This document shows, one piece after another, positions 27,401 through 32,955 of a DNA stretch of 64,000 nt; the stretch's first letter is position 1; each line of letters opens with the position of its first letter. The stretch is from positions 76,679-140,678 of the forward strand of contig NZ_DBMV01000045.1 of the NCBI RefSeq assembly GCF_002298975.1, read 5' to 3'. The notes beneath the pieces are model-generated. The model saw only the letters and a program-made list of their open reading frames with translations. It was not told where the DNA came from and did not search any database. The position numbers were made by a program, and so were the translations under genes. Source of the stretch: Ralstonia sp. UBA689. Lineage in GTDB: Bacteria > Pseudomonadota > Gammaproteobacteria > Burkholderiales > Burkholderiaceae.

Positions 27401-27898
27401 CACCGCATCCCACGTCCAGTTGGAGGGCTCGGTGTCGATGAAGATGATGCGCGTGCCGGCATACTTCTTGTCGTGATCGGACCATACGTAGAAGTCGCGC
27501 AGCGCCGAGCCCGGCTTGGCTCGCCGCGCGCGCTGGAACCACGGGTGCTGATCCGACGTGTGATTGATGACGAGTTCGGTGATGACGCGCAGGCCGCGCG
27601 CATGCGCCTCGGCAATGAAGCGGCGCACGTCGGCCATGGTGCCGTAGTCGGGATGAACCCCGCGGTACTCGGCGATGTCATAACCGTCGTCGCGGCGCGG
27701 CGAGGGGTAGAACGGCAGCAGCCAGATCACATCGACGCCCAGTTCGGCGATGTAATCGAGCTTGGAGATCAGGCCGGGGAAATCCCCGATGCCATCGTTG
27801 TTGGAATCGCAGAACGACTTGACGTGCAGCTGGTAGATGACGGCGTCCTTGTACCAGAGCGGGTCATCCACCAGCAGCGCGGTCGGGTTGCGCGTCAT
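24452..27898 (-). CDS. treS: Trehalose synthase/maltokinase fusion
   Basis: 1148 residues from ATG 27898, preceded by GGAGGAT at 9 nt. Residues 1 to about 550 are GH13 trehalose synthase: DDPLWYKDAVIYQLHVKSF, VITELVINHTSDQHPWFQ, GVDGLRLDAVPYLVEREG (nucleophile Asp near residue 211), LLLAEANQWPEDTQEYFG and IFLRNHDELTLEM. It interconverts maltose and trehalose. The C-terminal half is a kinase fold with LHGDFHLGEVLVSQ and FLIDFGGDP, matching maltokinase (Pep2), which makes maltose 1-phosphate. The fusion normally feeds GlgE to make alpha-glucan, but no glgE is present here. First gene of the operon, divergent from ahpC. Confidence 0.93.
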   Translation of the reverse strand: MTRNPTALLVDDPLWYKDAVIYQLHVKSFCDSNNDGIGDFPGLISKLDYIAELGVDVIWLLPFYPSPRRDDGYDIAEYRGVHPDYGTMADVRRFIAEAHARGLRVITELVINHTSDQHPWFQRARRAKPGSALRDFYVWSDHDKKYAGTRIIFIDTEPSNWTWDAVANAYYWHRFYSHQPDLNFDNPRVLKAVIGVMKFWLNLGVDGLRLDAVPYLVEREGTSNENLPETHDVLRRLRAAMDAEFKHRLLLAEANQWPEDTQEYFGAGDECHMAFHFPLMPRMYMAIAREDRFPITDIMRQTPEVPSTCQWAIFLRNHDELTLEMVTDAERDYLWEVYASDRRARLNLGIRRRLAPLLERDRRRVELMNSLLFSMPGTPVMYYGDEIGMGDNIHLGDRDGVRTPMQWSPDRNGGFSRADPEQLVLPAIMGSLYGYESVNVEAQSRDAHSLLNWTRRMLATRRRHRVFGRGSIHFLQPSNRKVLAYVRVLEDEPPMLCVANLSRASQAVELDLSNYAQRVPIELIGGTAFPPVGQLPYLLTLQPYAFFWLELRENEPGPNWAQPAAEQLPEFTTLVLRAGLDTLADMRQREAHRQVVEREILPTYLPMRRWFGDHESVLRSARFAWGASVPVDASSTNRPLAGATRPEMFLNEVVVTLGDANGVERIARYLLPLSIAWESATLPALPVQLALARVRRGRHVGYLTDAFATETFARALLANLVRGATLDASDGSVHFVPEPGIDAEPSAMPLAPDAPIRWQAAEQSYSSLVIGDAVIVKLIRHVSAGTHPEAEMTRYLTRAGYANTAALIGEITHAGPVGEPATLVVLQRYVPNQGDAWTWALDYLRRTIDELAVQSEAIASGDGEVAPMAASEARTDINEALADYLAQIGAIGTRLGELHAVLAQPTQNPHFGTRAADEADVRNWTARVGEQVTQALDHVETWQDAHASHAPAEWLLSQRDALPAAIRASAQAGLGTVLSRLHGDFHLGEVLVSQGDAFLIDFGGDPALPVEVRRRKDSPLRDVASLLHSLDNVIEAMRQAPEHVTGPAQERRDQLLERFRTAAAGRFLQAYVAARGEAGGAPINPALLDLFLLEDAAHHLDAETTGRPAWLPVPLAGLVRAARRLLGLESEPAENPFTPIGDNPEPTP

Positions 27899-28174
27899 GA
27901 CAGCGGATCCTCCATGGGCCGGCGCGGCATCCGACGGCAAACGTGCGTTCGGCCTGAAGGCATGAAGCGGTCGGCGAGCGGCGGGTTGGCGAATTCACTG
28001 TCTGTGCAAATGCCGTGCCCGCAGGGCTGCGGCCTGCGCGCGGCCTGCAGAGCCCGCCAATTTCACGGGCGGCGGCGTGCGCGGCGGCCCGTTCCCGGGG
28101 TGCGCCGAGCGCAGCTTGCGTGCCGATTTGTAAATTTGGCCGTGTGCGCATCGGAAGCCTTCACTGCATCTGTG

Positions 28175-28180
28175 TATAAT
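28175..28180 (+). promoter_or_regulatory. Probable -10 element of ahpC
   Basis: A perfect TATAAT stands about 100 bp before the ahpC start. The position 17 bp upstream (CGGAAG) has no -35 consensus, suggesting an activator-dependent promoter; OxyR would be the expected activator, but I could not identify a convincing OxyR site. The rest of the 27899-28282 gap between treS and ahpC is GC-rich and shows no gene. Confidence 0.45.
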
Positions 28181-28282
28181 AGTATTTTGCAATCGAATCG
28201 ATCGTATCAATCAATTTGTGCAATATGACGGGGCCGCGATACGATCACTCCCGTCGTCAACCCAGTAACCAACCAAACCACT

Positions 28283-28846
28283 ATGTCGCTGATCAATACT
28301 CAGGTTCAACCGTTCAAGGCCCAAGCTTTTCACAACGGCAAGTTCATTGAAGTCACCGACGAGTCGCTCAAGGGCAAGTGGTCCGTGCTGATTTTCATGC
28401 CGGCCGCCTTCACCTTCAATTGCCCGACTGAAGTCGAAGACGCTGCTGACAACTATGCCGAGTTCCAGAAGGCTGGCGCCGAGGTCTACGTCGTCACGAC
28501 CGACACGCACTTCTCGCACAAGGTGTGGCACGAAACCTCGCCGGCGGTGGGCAAGGCCCAGTTCCCGCTGGTGGGCGACCCGACCCACGCGCTGACCAAC
28601 GCCTTCGGCGTCCACATCCCTGAGGAAGGTCTTGCCCTGCGCGGCACCTTCGTGATCGACCCGCAAGGCACGATCAAGACGATGGAAGTGCACGACAACG
28701 CCATCGCCCGTGACGTGAAGGAAACGCTGCGCAAGCTCAAGGCTGCCCAGTTCGTCGCCAACAACCCGGGCAACGTGTGCCCGGCCAAGTGGAACGAAGG
28801 CGCCAAGACCATCAAGCCGTCGCTGGACCTGGTCGGCAAGATTTAA
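28283..28846 (+). CDS. ahpC: Alkyl hydroperoxide reductase subunit C (peroxiredoxin)
   Basis: 187 residues, the usual length for bacterial AhpC. It reduces H2O2, alkyl peroxides and peroxynitrite in the cytosol. The peroxidatic Cys is in FTFNCPTEVED, near residue 48. The resolving Cys is in NPGNVCPAKWNEG near the C-terminus, so this is a typical 2-Cys Prx1/AhpC enzyme. GLALRGTFVIDPQG is also characteristic. AhpF, its NADH-dependent reductase, is encoded 234 bp downstream behind several strong hairpins. The two are therefore probably one transcription unit with differential mRNA levels. Confidence 0.96.
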   Translation: MSLINTQVQPFKAQAFHNGKFIEVTDESLKGKWSVLIFMPAAFTFNCPTEVEDAADNYAEFQKAGAEVYVVTTDTHFSHKVWHETSPAVGKAQFPLVGDPTHALTNAFGVHIPEEGLALRGTFVIDPQGTIKTMEVHDNAIARDVKETLRKLKAAQFVANNPGNVCPAKWNEGAKTIKPSLDLVGKI

Positions 28847-28848
28847 GC

Positions 28849-28969
28849 GAACCTGCCCACGGTCCTACTGCGCGGCCCGATCTTGGCTCTGCGATGCTCG
28901 CCGTACCCATGTACGGCTGCGCTTCTCGAACCAACCTCGGGCCGCTCGCTACGGACCGTGAACAGGTTC
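28849..28969. repeat. Large imperfect hairpin between ahpC and ahpF
   Basis: GAACCTGCCCACGGTCC (28849-28865) pairs with GGACCGTGAACAGGTTC (28953-28969) with two mismatches. Further in, CGGCCCGA pairs with TCGGGCCG. The apex is GCCGTAC-CCAT-GTACGGC at 28900-28917. The element starts 3 bp after the ahpC stop. It has no T-tract, so it looks more like an mRNA-stabilising or processing element, or a mobile palindromic repeat, than a terminator. Confidence 0.7.
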
Positions 28970-28970
28970 C

Positions 28971-29014
28971 AAGCGGCGTTGCCGCTTGACCGCGGCGGCC
29001 GGCACTGCCGGCCG
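28971..29014. repeat. Two further hairpins upstream of ahpF
   Basis: AAGCGGC-GTT-GCCGCTT (28971-28987) and CGGCCGGCA-C-TGCCGGCCG (28996-29014) follow the large hairpin directly and end 66 bp before the ahpF start. They add to the structured ahpC-ahpF spacer. Confidence 0.6.
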
Positions 29015-29080
29015 TTTGCTTAAGGGCGGCGGTATGTGTCGCGCCCGGTTACGGACTCACAACGAATAAAGGAAGTCGTC

Positions 29081-30655
29081 ATGCTGGATGCTGATGTCAA
29101 GGCCCAACTGAAAGCCTACCTCGAACGCCTCGTGCAGCCCATTGAGCTGGTCGCCTCGATCGATGACAGCGAGGGCGCCCGCGACATGATGGATCTGCTG
29201 CGTGATGTGGCCGAGCAGTCCAACATGATCGTGCTGACCGAACAACGCGACGACGCTGAACGCAAGCCGTCGTTCCTGATCCGCCGCACCGGCTCCGATG
29301 TGAGCGTGCGCTTTGCGGCCATCCCGACGGGCCACGAGTTCACCTCGCTGGTGCTGGCGTTGCTGCAAGTGGGCGGCTATGCCCCCAAGCTCGATGCCGA
29401 CGTTATCGAACAGATTCGCAATATCGAAGGGGATTTCCGCTTCGAGACCTACATGTCGCTCACGTGCCAGAACTGCCCGGATGTGGTCCAGGCGCTGAAC
29501 GTGATGTCCGTGATCAATCCGCGCATCCAGCACGTTGCCATTGACGGTGCGTTGTTCCAGGGCGAAATCGAGGCGCGCAAGATCATGGCCGTGCCGACCG
29601 TGTTCCTGAACGGCGAAACGTTCGGCACGGGCCGCATGGGTGTGGAAGAGATTCTCGCCAAGATCGACACTGGGGCTGCCACGCGTGACGCCGAAAAGCT
29701 TGCGGCCAAGGCACCGTACGAAGTGCTGATCGTCGGCGGTGGCCCGGCCGGCGCCGCTGCCGCTGTGTACGCGGCACGCAAGGGCGTGCGCACCGGTGTG
29801 GTGGCCGAGCGCTTTGGCGGCCAGGTGCTGGATACGATGGCGATTGAAAACTTCGTCTCCGTGCAGGAGACCGAAGGGCCGAAGTTTGCCGCCGCGCTGG
29901 AGCAGCACGTGCGCCAGTACGAGGTCGACATCATGAACTCGCAGCGCGCGGTCAAGCTCACGCCGGCCGCCGCGCCGGGTGGTTTTGCCAAAGTGACGCT
30001 GGCCAACGGCGCGGTGCTCAAGGGCCGCTCGATCATCCTGTCGACCGGCGCGCGCTGGCGCAACGTGAACGTGCCGGGCGAGCAGGAATACAAGAACAAG
30101 GGCGTGGCCTACTGCCCGCACTGCGACGGCCCGCTGTTCAAGGGCAAGCGCGTGGCCGTGATCGGCGGCGGCAACTCGGGCGTGGAAGCGGCCATCGACC
30201 TGGCTGGCCTGGTGAGCCACGTTACGCTGCTGGAATTCGGCGATCAGCTTCGCGCCGATGCCGTGCTGGTGCGCAAGCTGCAAAGTCTGCCTAACGCCAC
30301 CATTGTCACCAACGCGCAGACCACCGAGATCACCGGCAACGGTGAGCGCGTCAACGGCCTGCGCTACACGGACCGCACGAACGGTGCCCAGCATGAGGTC
30401 GCGCTTGAAGGCGTGTTCGTGCAGATCGGCCTGGTGCCCAACACCGAATGGCTCGATGGCGTGGTGGAGCGCAACCGCTTTGGCGAGATCGTTGTCGATG
30501 CACGTGGCCAAACCAGTGCGGAAGGCGTTTTCGCGGCGGGCGATTCGACCACGACGCCTTACAAGCAGATCATCATTGCCACCGGCGATGGTGCGAAGGC
30601 TGCGCTGTCGGCGTTCGATCACCTGATCCGGGTACCGTTGGCCGAAGCGGCCTGA
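29081..30655 (+). CDS. ahpF: Alkyl hydroperoxide reductase subunit F
   Basis: 524 residues from ATG 29081, with AAAGGAAGTCGTC upstream. This NAD(P)H-dependent flavoprotein disulfide reductase re-reduces AhpC. The N-terminal double thioredoxin-like domain carries CQNC (TCQNCPDVV). The FAD site is EVLIVGGGPAGAAAAVYAAR, the catalytic pair is CPHC in GVAYCPHCDGPLF, the second dinucleotide site is VAVIGGGNSGVEAAIDLAG, and the C-terminal FAD contact is GVFAAGDSTTTPYKQIIIA. Domain order and length match AhpF and not plain thioredoxin reductase. A Rho-independent terminator follows. Confidence 0.96.
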   Translation: MLDADVKAQLKAYLERLVQPIELVASIDDSEGARDMMDLLRDVAEQSNMIVLTEQRDDAERKPSFLIRRTGSDVSVRFAAIPTGHEFTSLVLALLQVGGYAPKLDADVIEQIRNIEGDFRFETYMSLTCQNCPDVVQALNVMSVINPRIQHVAIDGALFQGEIEARKIMAVPTVFLNGETFGTGRMGVEEILAKIDTGAATRDAEKLAAKAPYEVLIVGGGPAGAAAAVYAARKGVRTGVVAERFGGQVLDTMAIENFVSVQETEGPKFAAALEQHVRQYEVDIMNSQRAVKLTPAAAPGGFAKVTLANGAVLKGRSIILSTGARWRNVNVPGEQEYKNKGVAYCPHCDGPLFKGKRVAVIGGGNSGVEAAIDLAGLVSHVTLLEFGDQLRADAVLVRKLQSLPNATIVTNAQTTEITGNGERVNGLRYTDRTNGAQHEVALEGVFVQIGLVPNTEWLDGVVERNRFGEIVVDARGQTSAEGVFAAGDSTTTPYKQIIIATGDGAKAALSAFDHLIRVPLAEAA

Positions 30656-30680
30656 GCCTGAACAAGAACTTTACGACGCA

Positions 30681-30715
30681 GCCGGACCGCGCGAGAGCGG
30701 GTCCGGCTTTTTTTT
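30681..30715 (+). terminator. Rho-independent terminator of ahpF
   Basis: GCCGGACC (30681-30688) pairs with GGTCCGGC (30700-30707) around a GC-rich loop, followed by eight or more T. It lies 26 bp after the ahpF stop. Confidence 0.92.
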
Positions 30716-30748
30716 GTTCGTTCGGGTGAATTCTCGCGGGCCGCTGTT

Positions 30749-30999
30749 CTAGGGGGGGGCTGCTGGTAGCGAAGGTGAATCAACGGATAGGAACGCCCTT
30801 GACCATCCAGCGCTGATCGGCCGCAGCGCTCGAAGCCCATCCTTTCATCGAAGCCGACGGCCTGTCGGTTTTGCTCGTTCACGTCGTTAGACAAGTTGGG
30901 GTGGCGCCTGAGTGCGTCTTCCACCAGCAGGCGGCCTACACCGGATCCACGATGCCTTGCGTCGATGAACAGAGCCTCCATGTGGTGCGCGTTGCCCAT
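30749..30999 (-). pseudogene. Remnant of a YjaB-like GNAT acetyltransferase
   Basis: The minus strand encodes HMEALFIDARHRGSGVGRLL, then VNEQNRQAVGFDERMGFE and GRSYPLIHLRYQ. This is the C-terminal half of YjaB-type N-acetyltransferases, including the acetyl-CoA motif RGSGVGR. About 70 N-terminal residues are missing; upstream DNA is the unrelated Fur-box promoter region. At the 3' end a run of eight G (30752-30759) shifts the frame away from an in-place TAG at 30751-30749, so the open frame runs on through the ahpF terminator. Truncation plus probable frameshift argue for a decayed gene. A short functional protein is unlikely because half the fold is absent. Confidence 0.7.
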
Positions 31000-31050
31000 C
31001 CTGCCAGCCCTTCCTCTTAGGCAGGGTTTTCAGAGGGATTCAAAAACATC

Positions 31051-31079
31051 TTGTAATACGAATCATTCGCATTTATAGT
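31051..31079 (+). promoter_or_regulatory. Fur-box promoter upstream of the Fur-family gene
   Basis: TTGTAA (31051-31056) and TATAGT (31074-31079) are separated by 17 bp. The spacer and part of the -35 are covered by AATACGAATCATTCGCATT (31055-31073), a 19-bp dyad with one mismatched pair that matches the classical Fur-box pattern. Iron-bound Fur would occlude the promoter. The site is about 350 bp before the Fur-family start codon, leaving room for a long leader or a separate small RNA. Confidence 0.65.
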
Positions 31080-31084
31080 GTGTC

Positions 31085-31183
31085 CATCGACAGCGCTGCT
31101 GCTGATGGGCCGGCCCCACAAGGTCGCCCCGAGGCGCAACGCATCGAACCGAATTCCGCTGTGAGCGCGCCAGCTTTTTTTTT
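31085..31183 (+). ncRNA. Candidate Fur-regulated small RNA or leader RNA
   Basis: Starting about 6 nt after the -10 of the Fur-box promoter, this stretch can form CCATC...GATGG and other hairpins. It ends at a run of nine T (31175-31183) preceded by GCTG/CAGC and possible GGCGC/GCGCC pairing. It holds no convincing open frame. If the T-run terminates, the product would be a ~100-nt iron-repressed RNA of RyhB/PrrF type by logic, not by homology. The terminator stem is weak, so it may simply be the 5' leader of the downstream gene. Confidence 0.3.
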
Positions 31184-31264
31184 GTGCCCGGCGCCCCCGG
31201 CAACCGATCTTTTGTGGGGACCGCTCTGATACACAGAGCGTTTGGCAGTAGCCAGCCGCCCGAC

Positions 31265-31299
31265 AGTCGGGAAAGCACTCAGACCCCGCTTTCCCGACT
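31265..31299. repeat. Hairpin in the leader of the Fur-family gene
   Basis: AGTCGGGAAAGC (31265-31276) and GCTTTCCCGACT (31288-31299) form a perfect 12-bp stem with an 11-nt loop, about 125 bp before the Fur-family start. No T-tract follows. It could be a leader structure or part of a dispersed repeat. Confidence 0.5.
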
Positions 31300-31422
31300 G
31301 CGACTTTCCCGGGCCGCCAGCCATGCCGTTTTTTTCCAGAAACACCGTCCACGGGATTGCAACGTCGTTTCTTGCCAGCTGTCCGCCCCGCCAGTACCAC
31401 CCAGATTCACACCCCCAACGCC

Positions 31423-31881
31423 ATGCCGAATTCGACCGACCTGCGCCGGGCAGGGCTCAAAGCCACGTCGCCGCGCGTCAAGATCCTGGAAATCCTCGCC
31501 ACCGGTACGGATCACGGCCGTCACCTGAGCGCGGAAGACGTCTATCGCCAGTTGCTGACGTCGGATCTCGACATCGGCATCTCCACGGTTTATCGCGTGC
31601 TCAACCAACTGGTGGATGCCGGCGTGCTGTTGCGTCACACATTCGAGGCCGGCCATGCGGTGTACGAGATCAATGAGGGTGCACACCACGATCACCTGAT
31701 CTGCCTGTCATGTGGCCGCGTGGAAGAGTTTCACGACGATGCCATCGAAGCACGGCAGGAGCGTGTGGCGAGCGAGCGTGGTTTCGTGCTGCGCGAGCAC
31801 GCGTTGGCGCTGTATGGCCTGTGTCCGGCGTGCCAGGCCAGCGCGGGTGTGTCGGAGGCCACAGGGCACGCTTCACACTGA
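31423..31881 (+). CDS. Fur family transcriptional regulator
   Basis: 152 residues from ATG 31423. The winged-helix half is DLRRAGLKATSPRVKILEIL, SAEDVYRQL and DIGISTVYRVLNQLVDAGVL. The metal-binding half has VYEINEGAHHDHLICLSC, then FHDDAIEARQ and a second Cys pair CPAC. HHDHL with the CxxC pairs is the standard Fur layout (regulatory Fe site plus structural Zn). It lies next to feoAB and has a Fur box far upstream, so Fur or a Fur paralogue acting on iron genes is most likely; PerR or Zur cannot be wholly excluded. Autoregulation is suggested by the promoter. Confidence 0.88.
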   Translation: MPNSTDLRRAGLKATSPRVKILEILATGTDHGRHLSAEDVYRQLLTSDLDIGISTVYRVLNQLVDAGVLLRHTFEAGHAVYEINEGAHHDHLICLSCGRVEEFHDDAIEARQERVASERGFVLREHALALYGLCPACQASAGVSEATGHASH

Positions 31882-31979
31882 TGTGATCCCGTAACGCCTG
31901 GAAACATCATCGGCGGGATTATGGCGAAACTCATCCGGTGCCACGGGTTCCAACAGACCGTGTTATCCAGGAGATGCCA

Positions 31980-32225
31980 ATGCGACGCCGTCTGAAGTCC
32001 GAGGATGAACTCAAGACCCTGCTGGCCCGCTGTGTCCAGCAGCACCCCGAATGTGCCCAGTGCGAACTGCGCGCCATGTGCATTCACCGCTCCGATCACA
32101 CCGGCTGCAACTGGAGCGCCGAGTTCGACGTCCTGACCGATGACGACGACGCGGCCATCCGCGGTCTGTTGGTTGCCAAGCGCCTGCTGACGCGGGCGCG
32201 CACGCAATACAACGTGGCGCGGTAA
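31980..32225 (+). CDS. Small Cys-rich hypothetical protein (81 aa)
   Basis: 81 residues from ATG 31980, chosen because CAGGAG lies 8 nt upstream; ATG 31974 would be too close to it. The centre holds five Cys and two His in CVQQHPECAQCELRAMCIH and the following GCNW. The spacing C-x7-C-x2-C-x5-C-x8-C resembles a zinc or iron-sulfur binding cluster. Charged ends and no membrane segment point to a cytosolic protein. It follows the Fur-family gene by about 100 bp on the same strand, so an iron-related function is a reasonable guess but not shown. Confidence 0.65.
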   Translation: MRRRLKSEDELKTLLARCVQQHPECAQCELRAMCIHRSDHTGCNWSAEFDVLTDDDDAAIRGLLVAKRLLTRARTQYNVAR

Positions 32226-32226
32226 T

Positions 32227-32532
32227 TCAGCCCTTTGCCTGGCGGGCGATGCGCTCAAGCAGTTCGCGGGCGCTTTCGCTATGCCCCTGCTGCGCCAGCA
32301 GGCGCGCATTCAGCACGAGGTTTTCCAGCACCAGCTTGGCGATGCTCGCCGTCAGCGAGACGATCACTTCGTCCTGGCTGAAGTGCGCATCTTTCATCTG
32401 CGTCAACTGGTGCGAGACCAGCCTGCAGACCAGGCCGCGCAACATCTGCTCGTCGAAGGGCAGGTTGGCGAAATCTACCGGGTCTTCCTTCTCGACTTCC
32501 GCAATCAACTGAACCAGCAGTTCTTCGGTCAT
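32227..32532 (-). CDS. Hypothetical helical protein (101 aa)
   Basis: 101-residue acidic protein, almost wholly helical by composition (MTEELLVQLIAEVEKEDPVD; LTASIAKLVLENLVLNARLL). I recognise no domain. The repeated Leu/Ile spacing suggests a helical bundle or a dimerising protein. It converges with the Cys-rich gene with 1 bp between stops and lies downstream of the feo operon terminator on the same strand, with its own possible SD (GGGGGAC). Confidence 0.6.
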   Translation of the reverse strand: MTEELLVQLIAEVEKEDPVDFANLPFDEQMLRGLVCRLVSHQLTQMKDAHFSQDEVIVSLTASIAKLVLENLVLNARLLAQQGHSESARELLERIARQAKG

Positions 32533-32577
32533 GATGCGTCCCCCGTTCAGGTGAGGGTCAGTCTACGCTTGGGGCTG

Positions 32578-32611
32578 CAAAAACAAAACGGGCCCGCGCG
32601 ATGCGGGCCCG
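32578..32611 (-). terminator. Terminator of the feoA-feoB operon
   Basis: CGGGCCCGC and GCGGGCCCG (32589-32597 and 32603-32611) form a perfect 9-bp stem with a 5-nt loop. On the minus strand the stem is followed by TTTTGTTTTTG. It lies 30 bp after the stop of the third feo-operon gene. Confidence 0.92.
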
Positions 32612-32640
32612 CTGGTGTTGCGACGCTGCGTCGCTCGTGG

Positions 32641-32955
32641 CTACTTGCGGCGCACGAAGCGGATCGGCTGTTCGACCGGTGCGGATGAGTCGCCCGAGGC
32701 GCAGCCGCTGCAACCGCTGCCGCACGCGCTGCCCGAGAGCGGATCGGAGTGGCACGACGGCGCTTCGCCCGGCGTGAGCAGCCGCTGCCCGACAGCGCGC
32801 ATCCAGCCCGGCCGCGACGGACGATCACACCAGCCCGCCATGCGCGCCATCGTGCGCGCACGCATGGCCGGCGCATAGCGGCCGGTCATCGACAGCGCGC
32901 TCAGTGCCACCACCGTGGCAACGACTCCGGTTTCGACAATGTGGTACACGCTCAT
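32641..32955 (-). CDS. Small Cys-rich protein of the feo operon (DUF6587-like)
   Basis: 104 residues; its ATG at 32955 overlaps the feoB stop (ATGA). The N-terminus has one hydrophobic segment (VETGVVATVVALSALSM), followed by a basic region. The tail holds a Cys cluster with CHSDPLSGSACGSGCSGCAS. Position and make-up recall the small FeoB-associated partners (FeoC in enterobacteria, Cys-rich FeoP-type proteins elsewhere), but the sequence is not FeoC. Translational coupling to feoB argues for a role in ferrous iron uptake, perhaps metal handling on the cytosolic side. Confidence 0.75.
   Translation of the reverse strand: MSVYHIVETGVVATVVALSALSMTGRYAPAMRARTMARMAGWCDRPSRPGWMRAVGQRLLTPGEAPSCHSDPLSGSACGSGCSGCASGDSSAPVEQPIRFVRRK

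Noticed and set aside
31085..31183. Calling the T9-ended transcript a proven RyhB homologue
   Set aside because: No sequence similarity could be shown, and the stem before the T-run is weak; kept only as a candidate.
31017..31400. Minus-strand open frame through the Fur-box promoter region
   Set aside because: No SD, basic low-information translation and no family resemblance; it overlaps the promoter and leader structures.
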